Assembly: GCA_016706055.1 (NCBI GenBank)
Contig: JADJKL010000007.1
Location: 1-64,000, forward strand
Length of the DNA: 64,000 nt
Source of the DNA: Chitinophagaceae bacterium
GTDB taxonomy: Bacteria > Bacteroidota > Bacteroidia > Chitinophagales > Chitinophagaceae
Reading direction: 5' to 3'
Part shown: positions 7,824-16,567 of the stretch, in pieces
Position numbering within the stretch: position 1 is the stretch's first letter
Layout of the letters: every line of letters begins with the position of its first letter
Program-made: the position numbers and the translations under genes
Notes under the pieces: generated by a model
The model's database searches: none
Told to the model about the DNA's origin: nothing
The model's input: the letters and a program-made list of their open reading frames with translations, nothing else

Positions 7824-9356
7824 ATGGCGAATATTATCGATATAAAACTACCAAGAGCAATAGCAGCAGCATTACGACTACCACCGAATGATCCACGTCG
7901 CCAGCAAATCAAAGTTTTAAAAAAATTATTAAAGAAGGCGAGGTTTACAGAGTTTGGTCAGAAATATCGTTTTGATGACGCATTACTGAGCAAGCATCCG
8001 GGAAAAAAATTCCAGGAACTTGTGCCAGTGCATGATTATAATAAGATTTATGAAGAGTGGTGGAAAAAAACATTGGATGGTGTGGCAGATGTAGCTTGGC
8101 CCGGAAAAATTAAATATTATGCACTCAGCTCCGGCACATCAGATGCGGCGAGCAAATATATTCCCGTTACCAAAGAATTGCTGCGTAGCAATACCGTTAA
8201 TTATGTACGCCAAATACTGAGCCTGATAAGATATGATGAAGCCAATAAAAAAGCAATGACGAAAGGCTTTTTATTTCTTGGCGGAGCCACCGATTTACAG
8301 AAAGGAAAAGCTGGCTGGTATGCCGGGGATCTTAGCGGCATACTGGCAAGGAAAAGACCGTTTTGGTTTCAGACTTTTTATAAACCCGGCGGTCGCATAG
8401 CGGCCATGTCCGACTGGAATCAAAAATTAAATGAAATAGTAGAACATGCAAAGGAGTGGGACATTGGTCATATTGTTGGTGTACCAGCTTGGTGCCAAAT
8501 GTGTATGGAAATGGTAATTGAACGTTACAAGGTTAAAAACATTCATGAAATATGGCCCAACTTCAGCTTCTTCGTTCATGGCGGTGTGTCTTTTGAACCA
8601 TATAAAAAAAGTTTTGAAAAACTATTGGGTAAACCAATTGTTTATATCGAAAATTATTTATCCAGCGAAGGATTTATTGGGTATAAAACAAGAGAGAATG
8701 CGAAAGGAATGGAACTCATCCTTAATAATAACATCTTCTTTGAGTTTGTTCCGTTCAACCATAAAAATTTCGATGCAGACGGAAACATTGTAGAAAAGCC
8801 TGAAGCAAAAATGATACATGAAGTGGAAGAGGGAAAAGAATATGCCTTGCTGATGAGTACTAATGCAGGTGCCTGGAGATATATTTTGGGCGACACTATA
8901 AAGTTTGTTGATCTGGCAAAAAATGAATTAGTAATTACTGGTCGTACCAAACATTTCTTAAGTCTTACCGGCGAACACTTGAGTGTGGAGAATATGAATA
9001 AAGCTATTGGGTTGGTGAGTGATGAATTCAATGTTAGCATTCCGGAATTTACGGTGGCGGGCATTCCACATGGTACCTTTTTTGCACATCGCTGGTATAT
9101 TGCAACAGATGATAAAGTAGATATAGAAAAAATTAGAAAAAGAATTGATGAGAATCTCCGAATGCTGAATGATGACTACGCCACCGAAAGAGATAGTGCA
9201 TTAAAAGAAGTATTTGTTGAAGTACTGTCTGAAAATCAGTTTATGAAGTTTATGGAATTGAAAGGGAAAATAGGAAGCCAGCATAAATTTCCAAGAGTAA
9301 TGAAAGGAAAAATGTTGGAAGAATGGGAAAAGTATTTGAAAGAAGGTTGTTTGTAA
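7824..9356 (+). CDS. GH3-type acyl-acid amido synthetase family protein
   Basis: A 510-residue protein of the GH3 (auxin-responsive promoter) superfamily, adenylate-forming enzymes that link acyl acids to amino acids. Visible motifs are the phosphate-binding-like YYALSSGTSDAASKYIPVT near residue 98, EGFIGY, WRYILGDTIKF near 355, and ITGRTKHFLSLTGEHLS near 375, which correspond to the adenylation-domain core. Bacterial members have no established substrate that can be read from sequence. It starts about 75 bases after the glycosyltransferase and may share its transcript. There is no signal peptide, so it is cytoplasmic. Confidence 0.85.
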   Translation: MANIIDIKLPRAIAAALRLPPNDPRRQQIKVLKKLLKKARFTEFGQKYRFDDALLSKHPGKKFQELVPVHDYNKIYEEWWKKTLDGVADVAWPGKIKYYALSSGTSDAASKYIPVTKELLRSNTVNYVRQILSLIRYDEANKKAMTKGFLFLGGATDLQKGKAGWYAGDLSGILARKRPFWFQTFYKPGGRIAAMSDWNQKLNEIVEHAKEWDIGHIVGVPAWCQMCMEMVIERYKVKNIHEIWPNFSFFVHGGVSFEPYKKSFEKLLGKPIVYIENYLSSEGFIGYKTRENAKGMELILNNNIFFEFVPFNHKNFDADGNIVEKPEAKMIHEVEEGKEYALLMSTNAGAWRYILGDTIKFVDLAKNELVITGRTKHFLSLTGEHLSVENMNKAIGLVSDEFNVSIPEFTVAGIPHGTFFAHRWYIATDDKVDIEKIRKRIDENLRMLNDDYATERDSALKEVFVEVLSENQFMKFMELKGKIGSQHKFPRVMKGKMLEEWEKYLKEGCL

Positions 9357-9392
9357 AACCAGCAGTACAAAACAATTTTGTACTTTGTAAGT

Positions 9393-10025
9393 ATGATTGA
9401 AGCCGTATTAAAAGGCCTCGGATTTGGGTTGCTGCTTAGTATTGCAGTAGGACCCGTTTTGTTTTCCATTATTAAGCAAAGTTTAAATAACGGCTACAGA
9501 GGTGGCTTCGCTTTTGTATTTGGTGTTTTCTTCAGCGACATTACACTGGTGCTTATCAGCAATGTCTTTACACAATTTTTTGATAGTATTCAAGTCTATA
9601 AAATCGAAGTAGGAATTGCAGGATCAGCTTTATTAATTACAATCGGAATTTATTTTTTGTTTTTTAAGAAAGTAAAGGTAAACGAAGAAGGCAAGCAGGT
9701 ATTCAAATTCAGAAAAAGAGATTTTGCAAAAATTTTTATTTCTGGCTTTTTTATGAATAGCTTAAATCCCGGTGTGTTCATTTTCTGGATTACCACTTCT
9801 ACGGCAGTAATTACACATACTGTTAACGAACGAATCATCATCTTTGCGACCTGTTTATTATTTATGGTTAGTTCCGATACTTTAAAAGTATTGCTGGCAG
9901 GAAAAATTAGAAACAGGCTAACACCGCACAACATTCATATTATTAATCGCATCAATGGTGTAATACTGATTGTATTTGGTATTGTATTAATTTGGGGACT
10001 GATGGTTTATGGCAAACGACTCTAA
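9393..10025 (+). CDS. LysE family translocator
   Basis: An inner-membrane protein of 210 residues with about six hydrophobic helices. It carries the LysE/RhtB opening motif (GLGFGLLLSIAVGPVLFSIIKQSL) and FFMNSLNPGVFIFW, typical of these amino-acid and small-metabolite exporters. A TTG at 9378 is also in frame, but ATG 9393 gives the normal N-terminus. TACTTTGT at 9379-9386 resembles a -7 box very close to the start. Its 3' end overlaps mtgA by 17 bases, so the two are probably cotranscribed. The substrate is unknown. Confidence 0.88.
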   Translation: MIEAVLKGLGFGLLLSIAVGPVLFSIIKQSLNNGYRGGFAFVFGVFFSDITLVLISNVFTQFFDSIQVYKIEVGIAGSALLITIGIYFLFFKKVKVNEEGKQVFKFRKRDFAKIFISGFFMNSLNPGVFIFWITTSTAVITHTVNERIIIFATCLLFMVSSDTLKVLLAGKIRNRLTPHNIHIINRINGVILIVFGIVLIWGLMVYGKRL

Positions 10026-10743
10026 AAGAAAAAATATCAAAAAGGAAACATTACTTCGCAAAGTTTGGCGATGGACCAAACGCATCTTCCTGTGGATCTT
10101 CATCTTCCAGTTTTTCTATATTATACTTTTAAAATGGGTTAACCCTCCAATCACTATTACACAGTTAGTAAGTTGGGTTAGCGGCCATGGCCTAAAAAGA
10201 GATTATGTGCGACAAAGTTCTATTTCGCCTAATGCAAAGCTGGCGGTAATTGCTTCAGAAGATCAACTTTTTCCAGATCATAGCGGCTTCGACTGGAAGA
10301 GTATAAAAAAAGCAATGAAGTACAACGAAAAAAAGCCTGGACGAATAAGAGGCGGCAGTACCATCAGTCAACAAGTAGCAAAAAATGTTTTTTTATGGCA
10401 GGGAAGAAGCTGGATTCGAAAAGGGCTTGAAACCTATTTTACATTTATGATTGAATTAGTTTGGGGTAAGAAAAGAATTCTTGATGTGTACCTCAATGTA
10501 ATTGAAATGGGCGATGGTATTTTTGGAATCGAAATGGCTGCAAATAAATATTTTAATAAGCCTGCAAAAAACTTAACAAAGCAGGAAGCAGCTTTAATAG
10601 CAGCATGTTTGCCCAGTCCTAAAAGATACAAAGTAAAACCAGCATCAGCATTTGTTACAGGTCGGTCAAGAAGAATCATGCAGCAAATGAATAATCTGCA
10701 GTCTGATCCGGATATACAAAAATTAATAGGGATATCGCCTTAG
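10009..10743 (+). CDS. mtgA: Monofunctional biosynthetic peptidoglycan transglycosylase
   Basis: A GT51 glycosyltransferase that polymerises lipid II into glycan strands at the outer face of the inner membrane. The 244-residue protein has one N-terminal membrane helix (about 27-42), the catalytic Glu84 in IASEDQLFPDHSGFDW, the GGSTISQQ motif at 115-122, and KRILDVYLNVIEMGDGIFG with the second conserved Glu. There is no transpeptidase domain, which separates it from class A penicillin-binding proteins. It overlaps the lysE-like gene by 17 bases. Confidence 0.93.
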   Translation: MANDSKRKNIKKETLLRKVWRWTKRIFLWIFIFQFFYIILLKWVNPPITITQLVSWVSGHGLKRDYVRQSSISPNAKLAVIASEDQLFPDHSGFDWKSIKKAMKYNEKKPGRIRGGSTISQQVAKNVFLWQGRSWIRKGLETYFTFMIELVWGKKRILDVYLNVIEMGDGIFGIEMAANKYFNKPAKNLTKQEAALIAACLPSPKRYKVKPASAFVTGRSRRIMQQMNNLQSDPDIQKLIGISP

Positions 10744-10764
10744 CTCCAATTTTATAGAAACTAA

Positions 10765-11292
10765 TTATAGTAATTCATCCACAGCTTTTATTGCTTTTGC
10801 CAATCTTTCGTCATAATTACCTTTTATATCAACCCACGGAGTTTGTTGGTTAATCATTATGTCTGTATAAATCTTATGTAGCTGCTGCCTGCTTTCAAGA
10901 TCTGGATATTCCCGCAGTTCATCTTTCACCCAAGGTAAATCAGTATTGCACAACAAATACAAGTCATACTTTCTTTCAATTATCTGATCAAGAATAAAAC
11001 GATGGCATTTACCAAAAACAAATTCGCACCAGACTTTCATCACATACATATCCGTATCAATAAAAAGTGGCTTATTTGAATTTTCTATTTTCGAACTATA
11101 CTCGTCTTCTAGGGCTAACTGCCCTTTGGCAATAGTCAGTAAATCATCAAATGTATAATCAGTACCATGCTTTAATAAATATTCCCTTGCATACTCAGGA
11201 CACCAGATGCTGTTATAATGTTCAGCAAGCTCTGTACACAATGTGCTTTTGCCGGTGCTTTCAGGCCCTATGATGACTATTTTTTTAAGCAT
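10765..11292 (-). CDS. AAA ATPase similar to the ribosylnicotinamide kinase domain of NadR
   Basis: A P-loop protein of 175 residues with Walker A GPESTGKSTLC (9-19) and conserved YAREYLL and LFIDTDMYVMKVW. It matches the C-terminal kinase part of NadR without the adenylyltransferase domain. It would phosphorylate nicotinamide riboside to NMN. Support comes from the neighbour: its start overlaps the end of pnuC by 8 bases, giving an import-and-phosphorylation pair for NAD salvage. It is convergent with mtgA, 21 bases away. Confidence 0.85.
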   Translation of the reverse strand: MLKKIVIIGPESTGKSTLCTELAEHYNSIWCPEYAREYLLKHGTDYTFDDLLTIAKGQLALEDEYSSKIENSNKPLFIDTDMYVMKVWCEFVFGKCHRFILDQIIERKYDLYLLCNTDLPWVKDELREYPDLESRQQLHKIYTDIMINQQTPWVDIKGNYDERLAKAIKAVDELL

Positions 11293-11914
11293 TATTTTGT
11301 AGTGCTTTTCGTTTCCATTCTATTAATCCCCAAAATGCCATTATCAATAATATAAAATAATAGACACTCGTAAAAACAAGTCCTTTTACAAAATACAATG
11401 GTATAGAAGCAATGTTAGTTGCAATCCACCAATACCAACTCTCTACTTTTTTTCTCGTCATTAGCCACATGCCGGTAAAAGCAGTTGCAGAAGCAAAAGC
11501 ATCAGCCCAGGGAATAGCACCTTCAAAGAAATTATCTTTTAAATAAACCAAGGCAAAATAAATAGAGCAATAAAAGAAAAGAAAGAAAAGAATCTGATAT
11601 AGCAACATTTTTTTATTCGAATGGGTGATATGCAATACAACTTCATCTTGCTTATCTTTTTTCATCCACATATACCAACCATATAAACTCATTATAGTAT
11701 AATAAAAATTTACACTGGCTTCGCCGGGTAAATGATATTTAAAACTCAGGTAGATATAAAATATAGTGTTGATAAGTCCAATGGGATATACCAGAATATT
11801 TTCTTTGCGGCTATACCAAACACTGGCTATACCGGCAAATACAGCGATGTATTCCAACCAGCTCGTTTTTTGCATGCCAATAATAAACTGTTGATATATT
11901 TCAGGTAAAGACAA
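11285..11914 (-). CDS. pnuC: Nicotinamide riboside transporter PnuC
   Basis: An inner-membrane protein of 209 residues with about seven hydrophobic helices. It shows PnuC signatures: SVWYSRKENILVYPIGLINT, NFYYTIMSLYGWYMW and WYWWIATNIASIPLYFVKG, in which the Trp/Asn-rich segments line the substrate path in the family. It would allow facilitated uptake of nicotinamide riboside, trapped by the downstream kinase-like ATPase. No NAD-type or TPP-type riboswitch was recognised. Only 23 bases separate it from the M23 gene. Confidence 0.93.
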   Translation of the reverse strand: MSLPEIYQQFIIGMQKTSWLEYIAVFAGIASVWYSRKENILVYPIGLINTIFYIYLSFKYHLPGEASVNFYYTIMSLYGWYMWMKKDKQDEVVLHITHSNKKMLLYQILFFLFFYCSIYFALVYLKDNFFEGAIPWADAFASATAFTGMWLMTRKKVESWYWWIATNIASIPLYFVKGLVFTSVYYFILLIMAFWGLIEWKRKALQNNA

Positions 11915-11937
11915 AGAAAAATTTTTCCAAAAGTAGC

Positions 11938-12543
11938 TTATTCAACGGGTCGTTTGTATTTTTTCCAGCCTCGTAAATATTTAATTCCATTTGAAGTTTG
12001 AAAACGGGTTGCTACCTGTTGCCATTTTCTTGTACTATCATATCTCCAAACTAGAAAATGCAGATGCGGGACTAATGCATAACCGGTTTTACCACTTAAA
12101 GCAATCACCTGTCCTTTCGTTACTGTATCACCAACATTTACTAAAGCACCATTGTGTTGCAAATGCCAGTATCCAGCTCTTGACCCGTCTTCATGTTCAA
12201 TCACAATATTATTACCATGAGATCTGTATTTCTTATTTAACCCGCCTAGTGTACCATCTTCTTTTACTCTTACTACCACACCGCCTCTTGCAGCAGTTAT
12301 TTTTACTCCTCTTTTCATATTAAAATCCAGCGCAGCTCTTTCTTTATGTGTAAATCGACTAAAATAGCCTTGTATAACCCGAAAAGACTTTCCTTCTTCA
12401 AATGGCAGTGCATATACATAACTGGTATCATCTTTAATAATCCCTTTTTGAAGCAGCTTTACTTCCTTTCGTAAAGGATTTTTACTGACACCGCAGGCGG
12501 CCATCCACAACAACGAAATGAGTAAGAAGTATTTTATTTTCAT
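11938..12543 (-). CDS. M23 family metallopeptidase, lipoprotein
   Basis: A lipoprotein signal (lipobox LLWMAAC) is followed by a LytM/M23 domain. Zinc ligands are visible as HKERAALDFNMKRG (H and D) and PHLHFLV (HxH), with HGNNIVIEHEDGSRAGYWHL between them. These enzymes cut peptide cross-links in peptidoglycan from the periplasmic side. An earlier in-frame start at 12585 would add 14 residues before the signal peptide, so ATG 12543 is preferred. The cupin gene diverges from it, leaving only about 76 bases for both promoters. Confidence 0.88.
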   Translation of the reverse strand: MKIKYFLLISLLWMAACGVSKNPLRKEVKLLQKGIIKDDTSYVYALPFEEGKSFRVIQGYFSRFTHKERAALDFNMKRGVKITAARGGVVVRVKEDGTLGGLNKKYRSHGNNIVIEHEDGSRAGYWHLQHNGALVNVGDTVTKGQVIALSGKTGYALVPHLHFLVWRYDSTRKWQQVATRFQTSNGIKYLRGWKKYKRPVE

Positions 12544-12619
12544 GAAGAAAGATAAAAGTATAAATTTATTGACGCCTTGCAGCATCTTGTTTATTAATTA
12601 TTTTACAAAAAAAGAAGAA

Positions 12620-12979
12620 ATGGAAAAAGTAAATCTCGCCGACAAACTTTCACTCATTTACGATTACTGGAATCCCCGCATTGCCGGAGAACTAAATGGA
12701 CAACAAGTTAAGCTGGTGAAGTTTAAAGGTCCGTTTGAATGGCATCATCATGAAAATGAAGATGAGTTGTTTTATGTGGTAAAAGGAAGTTTTGATATGG
12801 AGTTCAGAGATAAAACGATAACCATAAGTGAAGGAGAGTTTTTAATTGTTCCCAGAATGACGGAACACCGACCTAATGCAAAAGAAGAAGTGGAAGTAAT
12901 GCTATTCGAACCTGCATCAACTTTAAATACTGGAAATGTTATTACTGAAAAGACTGTAATAGATCTTAAGAATATCTAG
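12620..12979 (+). CDS. Cupin domain protein
   Basis: A single-domain cupin of 119 residues. The two cupin motifs are visible: FEWHHHENEDELFYVVKGSF (metal ligands H, H, E), and GEFLIVPRMTEHRPNA with the last His. The purine-rich AAAAAGAAGAA just before ATG 12620 supports this start over a much earlier in-frame ATG at 12518, which would run through the divergent promoter region. The substrate is unknown, and such small cupins often bind metals or act on small metabolites. Confidence 0.88.
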   Translation: MEKVNLADKLSLIYDYWNPRIAGELNGQQVKLVKFKGPFEWHHHENEDELFYVVKGSFDMEFRDKTITISEGEFLIVPRMTEHRPNAKEEVEVMLFEPASTLNTGNVITEKTVIDLKNI

Positions 12980-13018
12980 AATAATAAAATCTAATTACCG
13001 AATCAACTAATTAACCAA

Positions 13019-13543
13019 TCAACTTTCTCCTTCACACATTGTCTTCAAATTTTTCAGTCCCTGCTCAAACTGATGACTTAAGTTTTTATTCAGCATTGGC
13101 CCCATCAACCTTGCCATTGGCCATGGAAGATCTCCACTATTTTGCCAGATCACTTTTGTTTCATTCCCATCACCCCACTGTTCAAACAACCAATTATCTT
13201 TTGCCTTTGCTTTCCATGGTTTTAAAAATTCAAGATCGAAGTGAATATGTTTATTGTCCATACTCAATAATGTGAGGCTGCCGACACCAACTTTTTTCCC
13301 TTCCCAAGCATATTTATGTCCGGCTGATCCCGCAGTACCGGTAATAGTATTTTTTACTGTCGGGTCACTTTGCTGCCATGGATTCCATTGGCTGTAATAA
13401 TTCAGGTCGCTGATACGGTTCATAACCTCAACAGCTGGAAGTTTAATTACAATATTTTTTTCGATACTGTAAGATTTAGGCATAAACACTGCCACAATCA
13501 ATAAAGTAGCAATAAGGCCAATAAAAATATAAACGAAGATCAT
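13019..13543 (-). CDS. SRPBCC family protein (polyketide cyclase/START-like), membrane-anchored
   Basis: A 174-residue protein with one N-terminal membrane helix (about 2-20) and a START-like fold. The family pattern is seen in YYSQWNPWQQSDP, GTAGSAGHKYAWEG, VGVGSLTLL and a C-terminal helix QFEQGLKNLKTMCE. The usual role is binding a hydrophobic ligand, but none can be named. It is convergent with the cupin gene. Confidence 0.8.
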   Translation of the reverse strand: MIFVYIFIGLIATLLIVAVFMPKSYSIEKNIVIKLPAVEVMNRISDLNYYSQWNPWQQSDPTVKNTITGTAGSAGHKYAWEGKKVGVGSLTLLSMDNKHIHFDLEFLKPWKAKAKDNWLFEQWGDGNETKVIWQNSGDLPWPMARLMGPMLNKNLSHQFEQGLKNLKTMCEGES

Positions 13544-13642
13544 TTTGATGATTTTAGTTTATCAAGTTAACGATTTGAAACAGGTTTGACAAACCATTCA
13601 TATAATTTCAGCTTTTCAATTTATCTTTCAAAAAAATAAGGC

Positions 13643-14774
13643 ATGCGACATTCTTATCTTTTATTGATTTCCTTTTTTTGCATTTATACTGCTCAAGCAC
13701 AGTCAGCACAAAAAATAAAAAGAACTGAATATTAGTATAGGAGTGATACAAAAAGGGAGAAATAATGCAATAACTGATGTTTCTGGGGTTAAGGTTGGGC
13801 AAACAACTATTATAAAAGCAGATTCAATAAGAACTGGTGTAACAGCTATTCTGCCGCATAGTGAAAATTTATTTCAGCAGAAAGTACCAGCCGCTATTTA
13901 TATCGGCAATGGATTTGGAAAACTGGCTGGCTATTCTCAAGTTAAAGAATTAGGGAATATTGAAACGCCAATTATATTGACCAACACACTAAGTGTGGCA
14001 ACAGCAATCAATGCAGTGGTTGATTACACCATTTCGCAAAAAGAAAATAAAAATGCACAATCTGTAAATGCAGTGGTTGGTGAAACCAATGATGGATATT
14101 TAAATGATATAAGAGGACAACATGTAACAATTGCTGATGTACAAAATGCAATTACAAATGCAAAAGCTGGCCCTGTCGAAGAAGGAAACGTTGGCGCAGG
14201 AACAGGTACTGTTTGTTTTGGGTTTAAAGGCGGCATTGGAACCTCATCAAGAGTACTTCCAAAAAAGCTGGGCGGATATACGGTTGGGGTGTTAGTACAA
14301 ACAAACTTTGGCGGAGTGCTAAATATTGACGGAGTACCAGTAGGTGAAGAGTTAAAAAAATATTATTGAAGCGATAAATTAAATGAAACACCGGACGGCA
14401 GTTGTATGATTGTTGTTGCTACTGATGCGCCACTAGATGCAAGAAATCTGGAACGCCTTGCCAAAAGAGCTTTTATGGGTCTTGCAAAAACAGGTGGTAT
14501 TGCAAGCAATGGTAGCGGTGATTATATAATTGCCTTTTCTACAGATAGTTCATTGCGAATTCCTTATGATGGACCTGATAAGCTTTTACAGTATGTTTTG
14601 AGCAACGATGCCATATCGCCATTATTTATGGCAACGATTGAAGCAACGGAAGAAGCAATCATTAATTCTTTGCTAGCTGCCGAAACAATGAAAGGAAAAA
14701 ATGGAAGAGTGGTAGAAGCTTTGCCTTTCGATAAGCTAAAAGAAATTTTTAGAAAATATAATCGCATCAAATAA
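13643..14774 (+). CDS. P1 family (DmpA-type) aminopeptidase, exported, frameshifted and interrupted
   Basis: ATG 13643 begins a signal peptide (SFFCIYTAQAQS). Removing one A from the run at 13717-13721 joins it in frame to the DmpA body: NAITDVSGVKVGQTT, AVVGETNDG, GNVGAGTGTVCFGFKGGIGTSS and VGVLVQTNFG. A TGA at 14367-14369 then interrupts the same frame, which resumes with SDKLNETPDGSCMIVVATDAP and ASNGSGDYIIAFST to 14774. P1 peptidases cleave themselves just before a Ser/Thr that becomes the nucleophile. From family knowledge I place that at the Ser in DGSCMIVV, so the stop lies about ten codons before the processing site. It could be an error, decay or a split gene. The aminotransferase gene follows after 4 bases. 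Confidence 0.75.
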
Positions 14775-14778
14775 GTCT

Positions 14779-15603
14779 ATGGCAGTTTTTTTGAATGATC
14801 AGTTTTTGGAAAATAAAGACGCATCGTTGAATATAATGGATCTTTCTATTCAGAGAGGTTATGCAGCATTTGATTATTTAAGAACTGTAAATGGGAAACC
14901 TCTTTTTATAGAAGACCATCTTGATAGATTTTATGCATCCGCTGAAGCAATGCGATTACCACTATCAAAAACAAAAGAAGAATTAACTGGAATTATTAAT
15001 GAACTGATTAAAAAATCAGGATTGTCGCAAGCTGGAATCCGTTTAATATTAACCGGTGGTTATTCACCCGATGCCTACAATCCTGTTAAACCCAATTTAT
15101 TAATCACCTGCAATCCACAAACATTACCATCTGTAGAGGATGTTGAAAAGGAATTTCAATCATTACTTATGAATACCAGAGAGACTTGCCGCAGGTAAAA
15201 AATATCAATTACATGATGGCTGTTTGGCTGCAATCATTAATAAGAGAAAAAAAGGCAGAGGATGTTTTATACTATAGAAATAATATTTTGACCGAATTCC
15301 CCAGAGCTAATCTTTTTATCGTAACAAAAGACAATGCACTGGTTACACCAGCCGAAAATATTTTATTAGGCATAACTCGTAAAAAATTGATAGGGCTGGC
15401 AAATAGACTTTATTAAAGTGGAAGAAAGAAATATTTCGAAAGAAGAATTGTATGAAGCAAAAGAAGTTTTCATGTGCAGTACAACGAAGAGAATTTTACC
15501 TATTATAAAAGTGGATGAAATAAAAATCGGTAATGAGTATCCGGGAGAAATTACAACTGACTTGTATAAAAAATTTCTCTCGCTGGAGGAAGTTAACTAT
15601 TAG
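14779..15603 (+). CDS. Aminotransferase class IV (D-amino acid aminotransferase/BCAT-like), frameshifted
   Basis: Three consecutive frames make one PLP enzyme of about 274 residues. Fold-type IV features are SIQRGYAAFDYLRT, FIEDHLDRFYASA, the PLP-lysine region RDLPQVKNINYM, and LTEFPRANLFIV (usually with E and N at the active site). One more T at 15167-15168 gives LLYEYQRDLPQVK, and one fewer T at 15413-15414 gives LYKVEERNIS. Both changes restore the family sequence, so one-base consensus errors are likely. D-alanine, branched-chain or aminodeoxychorismate chemistry cannot be separated here. Its end overlaps the convergent xdhC gene by 11 bases. Confidence 0.78.
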
Positions 15604-16566
15604 TGGCATTTTTAATCTTAATAATCTCCGCCGCAATACTTACTGCAATCTCTTCCGGCGTCTGGCTTTTAATATCTAGACCAATAGGCGTATGTATTCG
15701 TTGCAATAATGATTCATCAATTCCTTCTTTCCTGTAATCTTCAAATAGCTTTTCCATTTTCTTTTTACTACCCAGCACACCAATGTATTTGAATTCTTTA
15801 TTCAGCAATGCTTTTAATGCAATATCATCTGTACGATAACCAAAAGTCATGATGACAACATAATGATTTTGGCCAGAAGGAATTTTATCAGTCAATACTG
15901 AATAGTCCTTTACAAAATGCTTTTCATTCGCAACTTCATTTTCAAGTATTGTTTTAAGGTTTTCCCTATCATCATATACCTTAACATAAAAATCCATTGT
16001 TCGCATCAATCTGGAAAGAGCAAGAGAACAATGGCCGCCGCCGATAATAAAGAGTTTGTTTTTATAGCCAGTCTTTTCCTTATACAACCATTCTCTTCTG
16101 ATTGAAAAGTAAATTCAAAATCTTTTTCTGGAATAGCATCTGAAAACAGAATCCCGTCTGGTGAAAGTATCAGCGTTCCATTTTTGTTTTCTTCCAGTGA
16201 TTGAATAATATTTTGAACAGTATTCAAATCTTTTTCACGAACCGGATATAAAAAAATTGTTTGTTCCCCAGAACAGATCATACCACTCTGATTATTAGCA
16301 GCTGATTTATCATGTATCTGTTTCTTTAATTCTTGTTCCTTGCTACCTTGTTTTTTGAGCCTTTCTTTGACCATTTCCACAAACTTATGTTCCATAATTC
16401 CACCACCAATTGAGCCTTCCATTTCTCCTTTTGCATTTACCACCATAGAAAAACCTTGGCGGCCAGGACTGCTGCCTTTGCTCTCCAGAACATAAAGAAG
16501 CATCACTGAACCTCTTTGCTTTAAAGACTCATTTATAAAATACCAAATCTGTAAAGTCTTTTGCAT
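15593..16566 (-). CDS. xdhC: XdhC/CoxI-type molybdenum cofactor chaperone, frameshifted
   Basis: The N-terminal XdhC_CoxI domain (LLYVLESKGSSPGRQGFSMVV, GSIGGGIMEHK) is joined to a Rossmann domain (KLFIIGGGHCSLALSRLM, IGVLGSKKKMEKL, HTPIGLDIKSQTPEEIAVSI). XdhC binds and sulfurates the molybdenum cofactor and inserts it into xanthine dehydrogenase. Adding one A beside 16090 joins the two frames as SEENWLYKEKTGYKNK, so a consensus error is likely. ATG 16566 lies 1 base after the xdhB stop, so I prefer it to the earlier start at 16587. It is the last gene of the xdhA-xdhB-xdhC run. Confidence 0.85.
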
Positions 16567-16567
16567 G

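Noticed and set aside
14367..14369. Recoding of TGA as a sense codon
   Set aside because: TGA ends other genes here, for example at 39552, 51938 and 61191, and the remaining interruptions are frameshifts or TAA. A changed genetic code or selenocysteine site is not supported.
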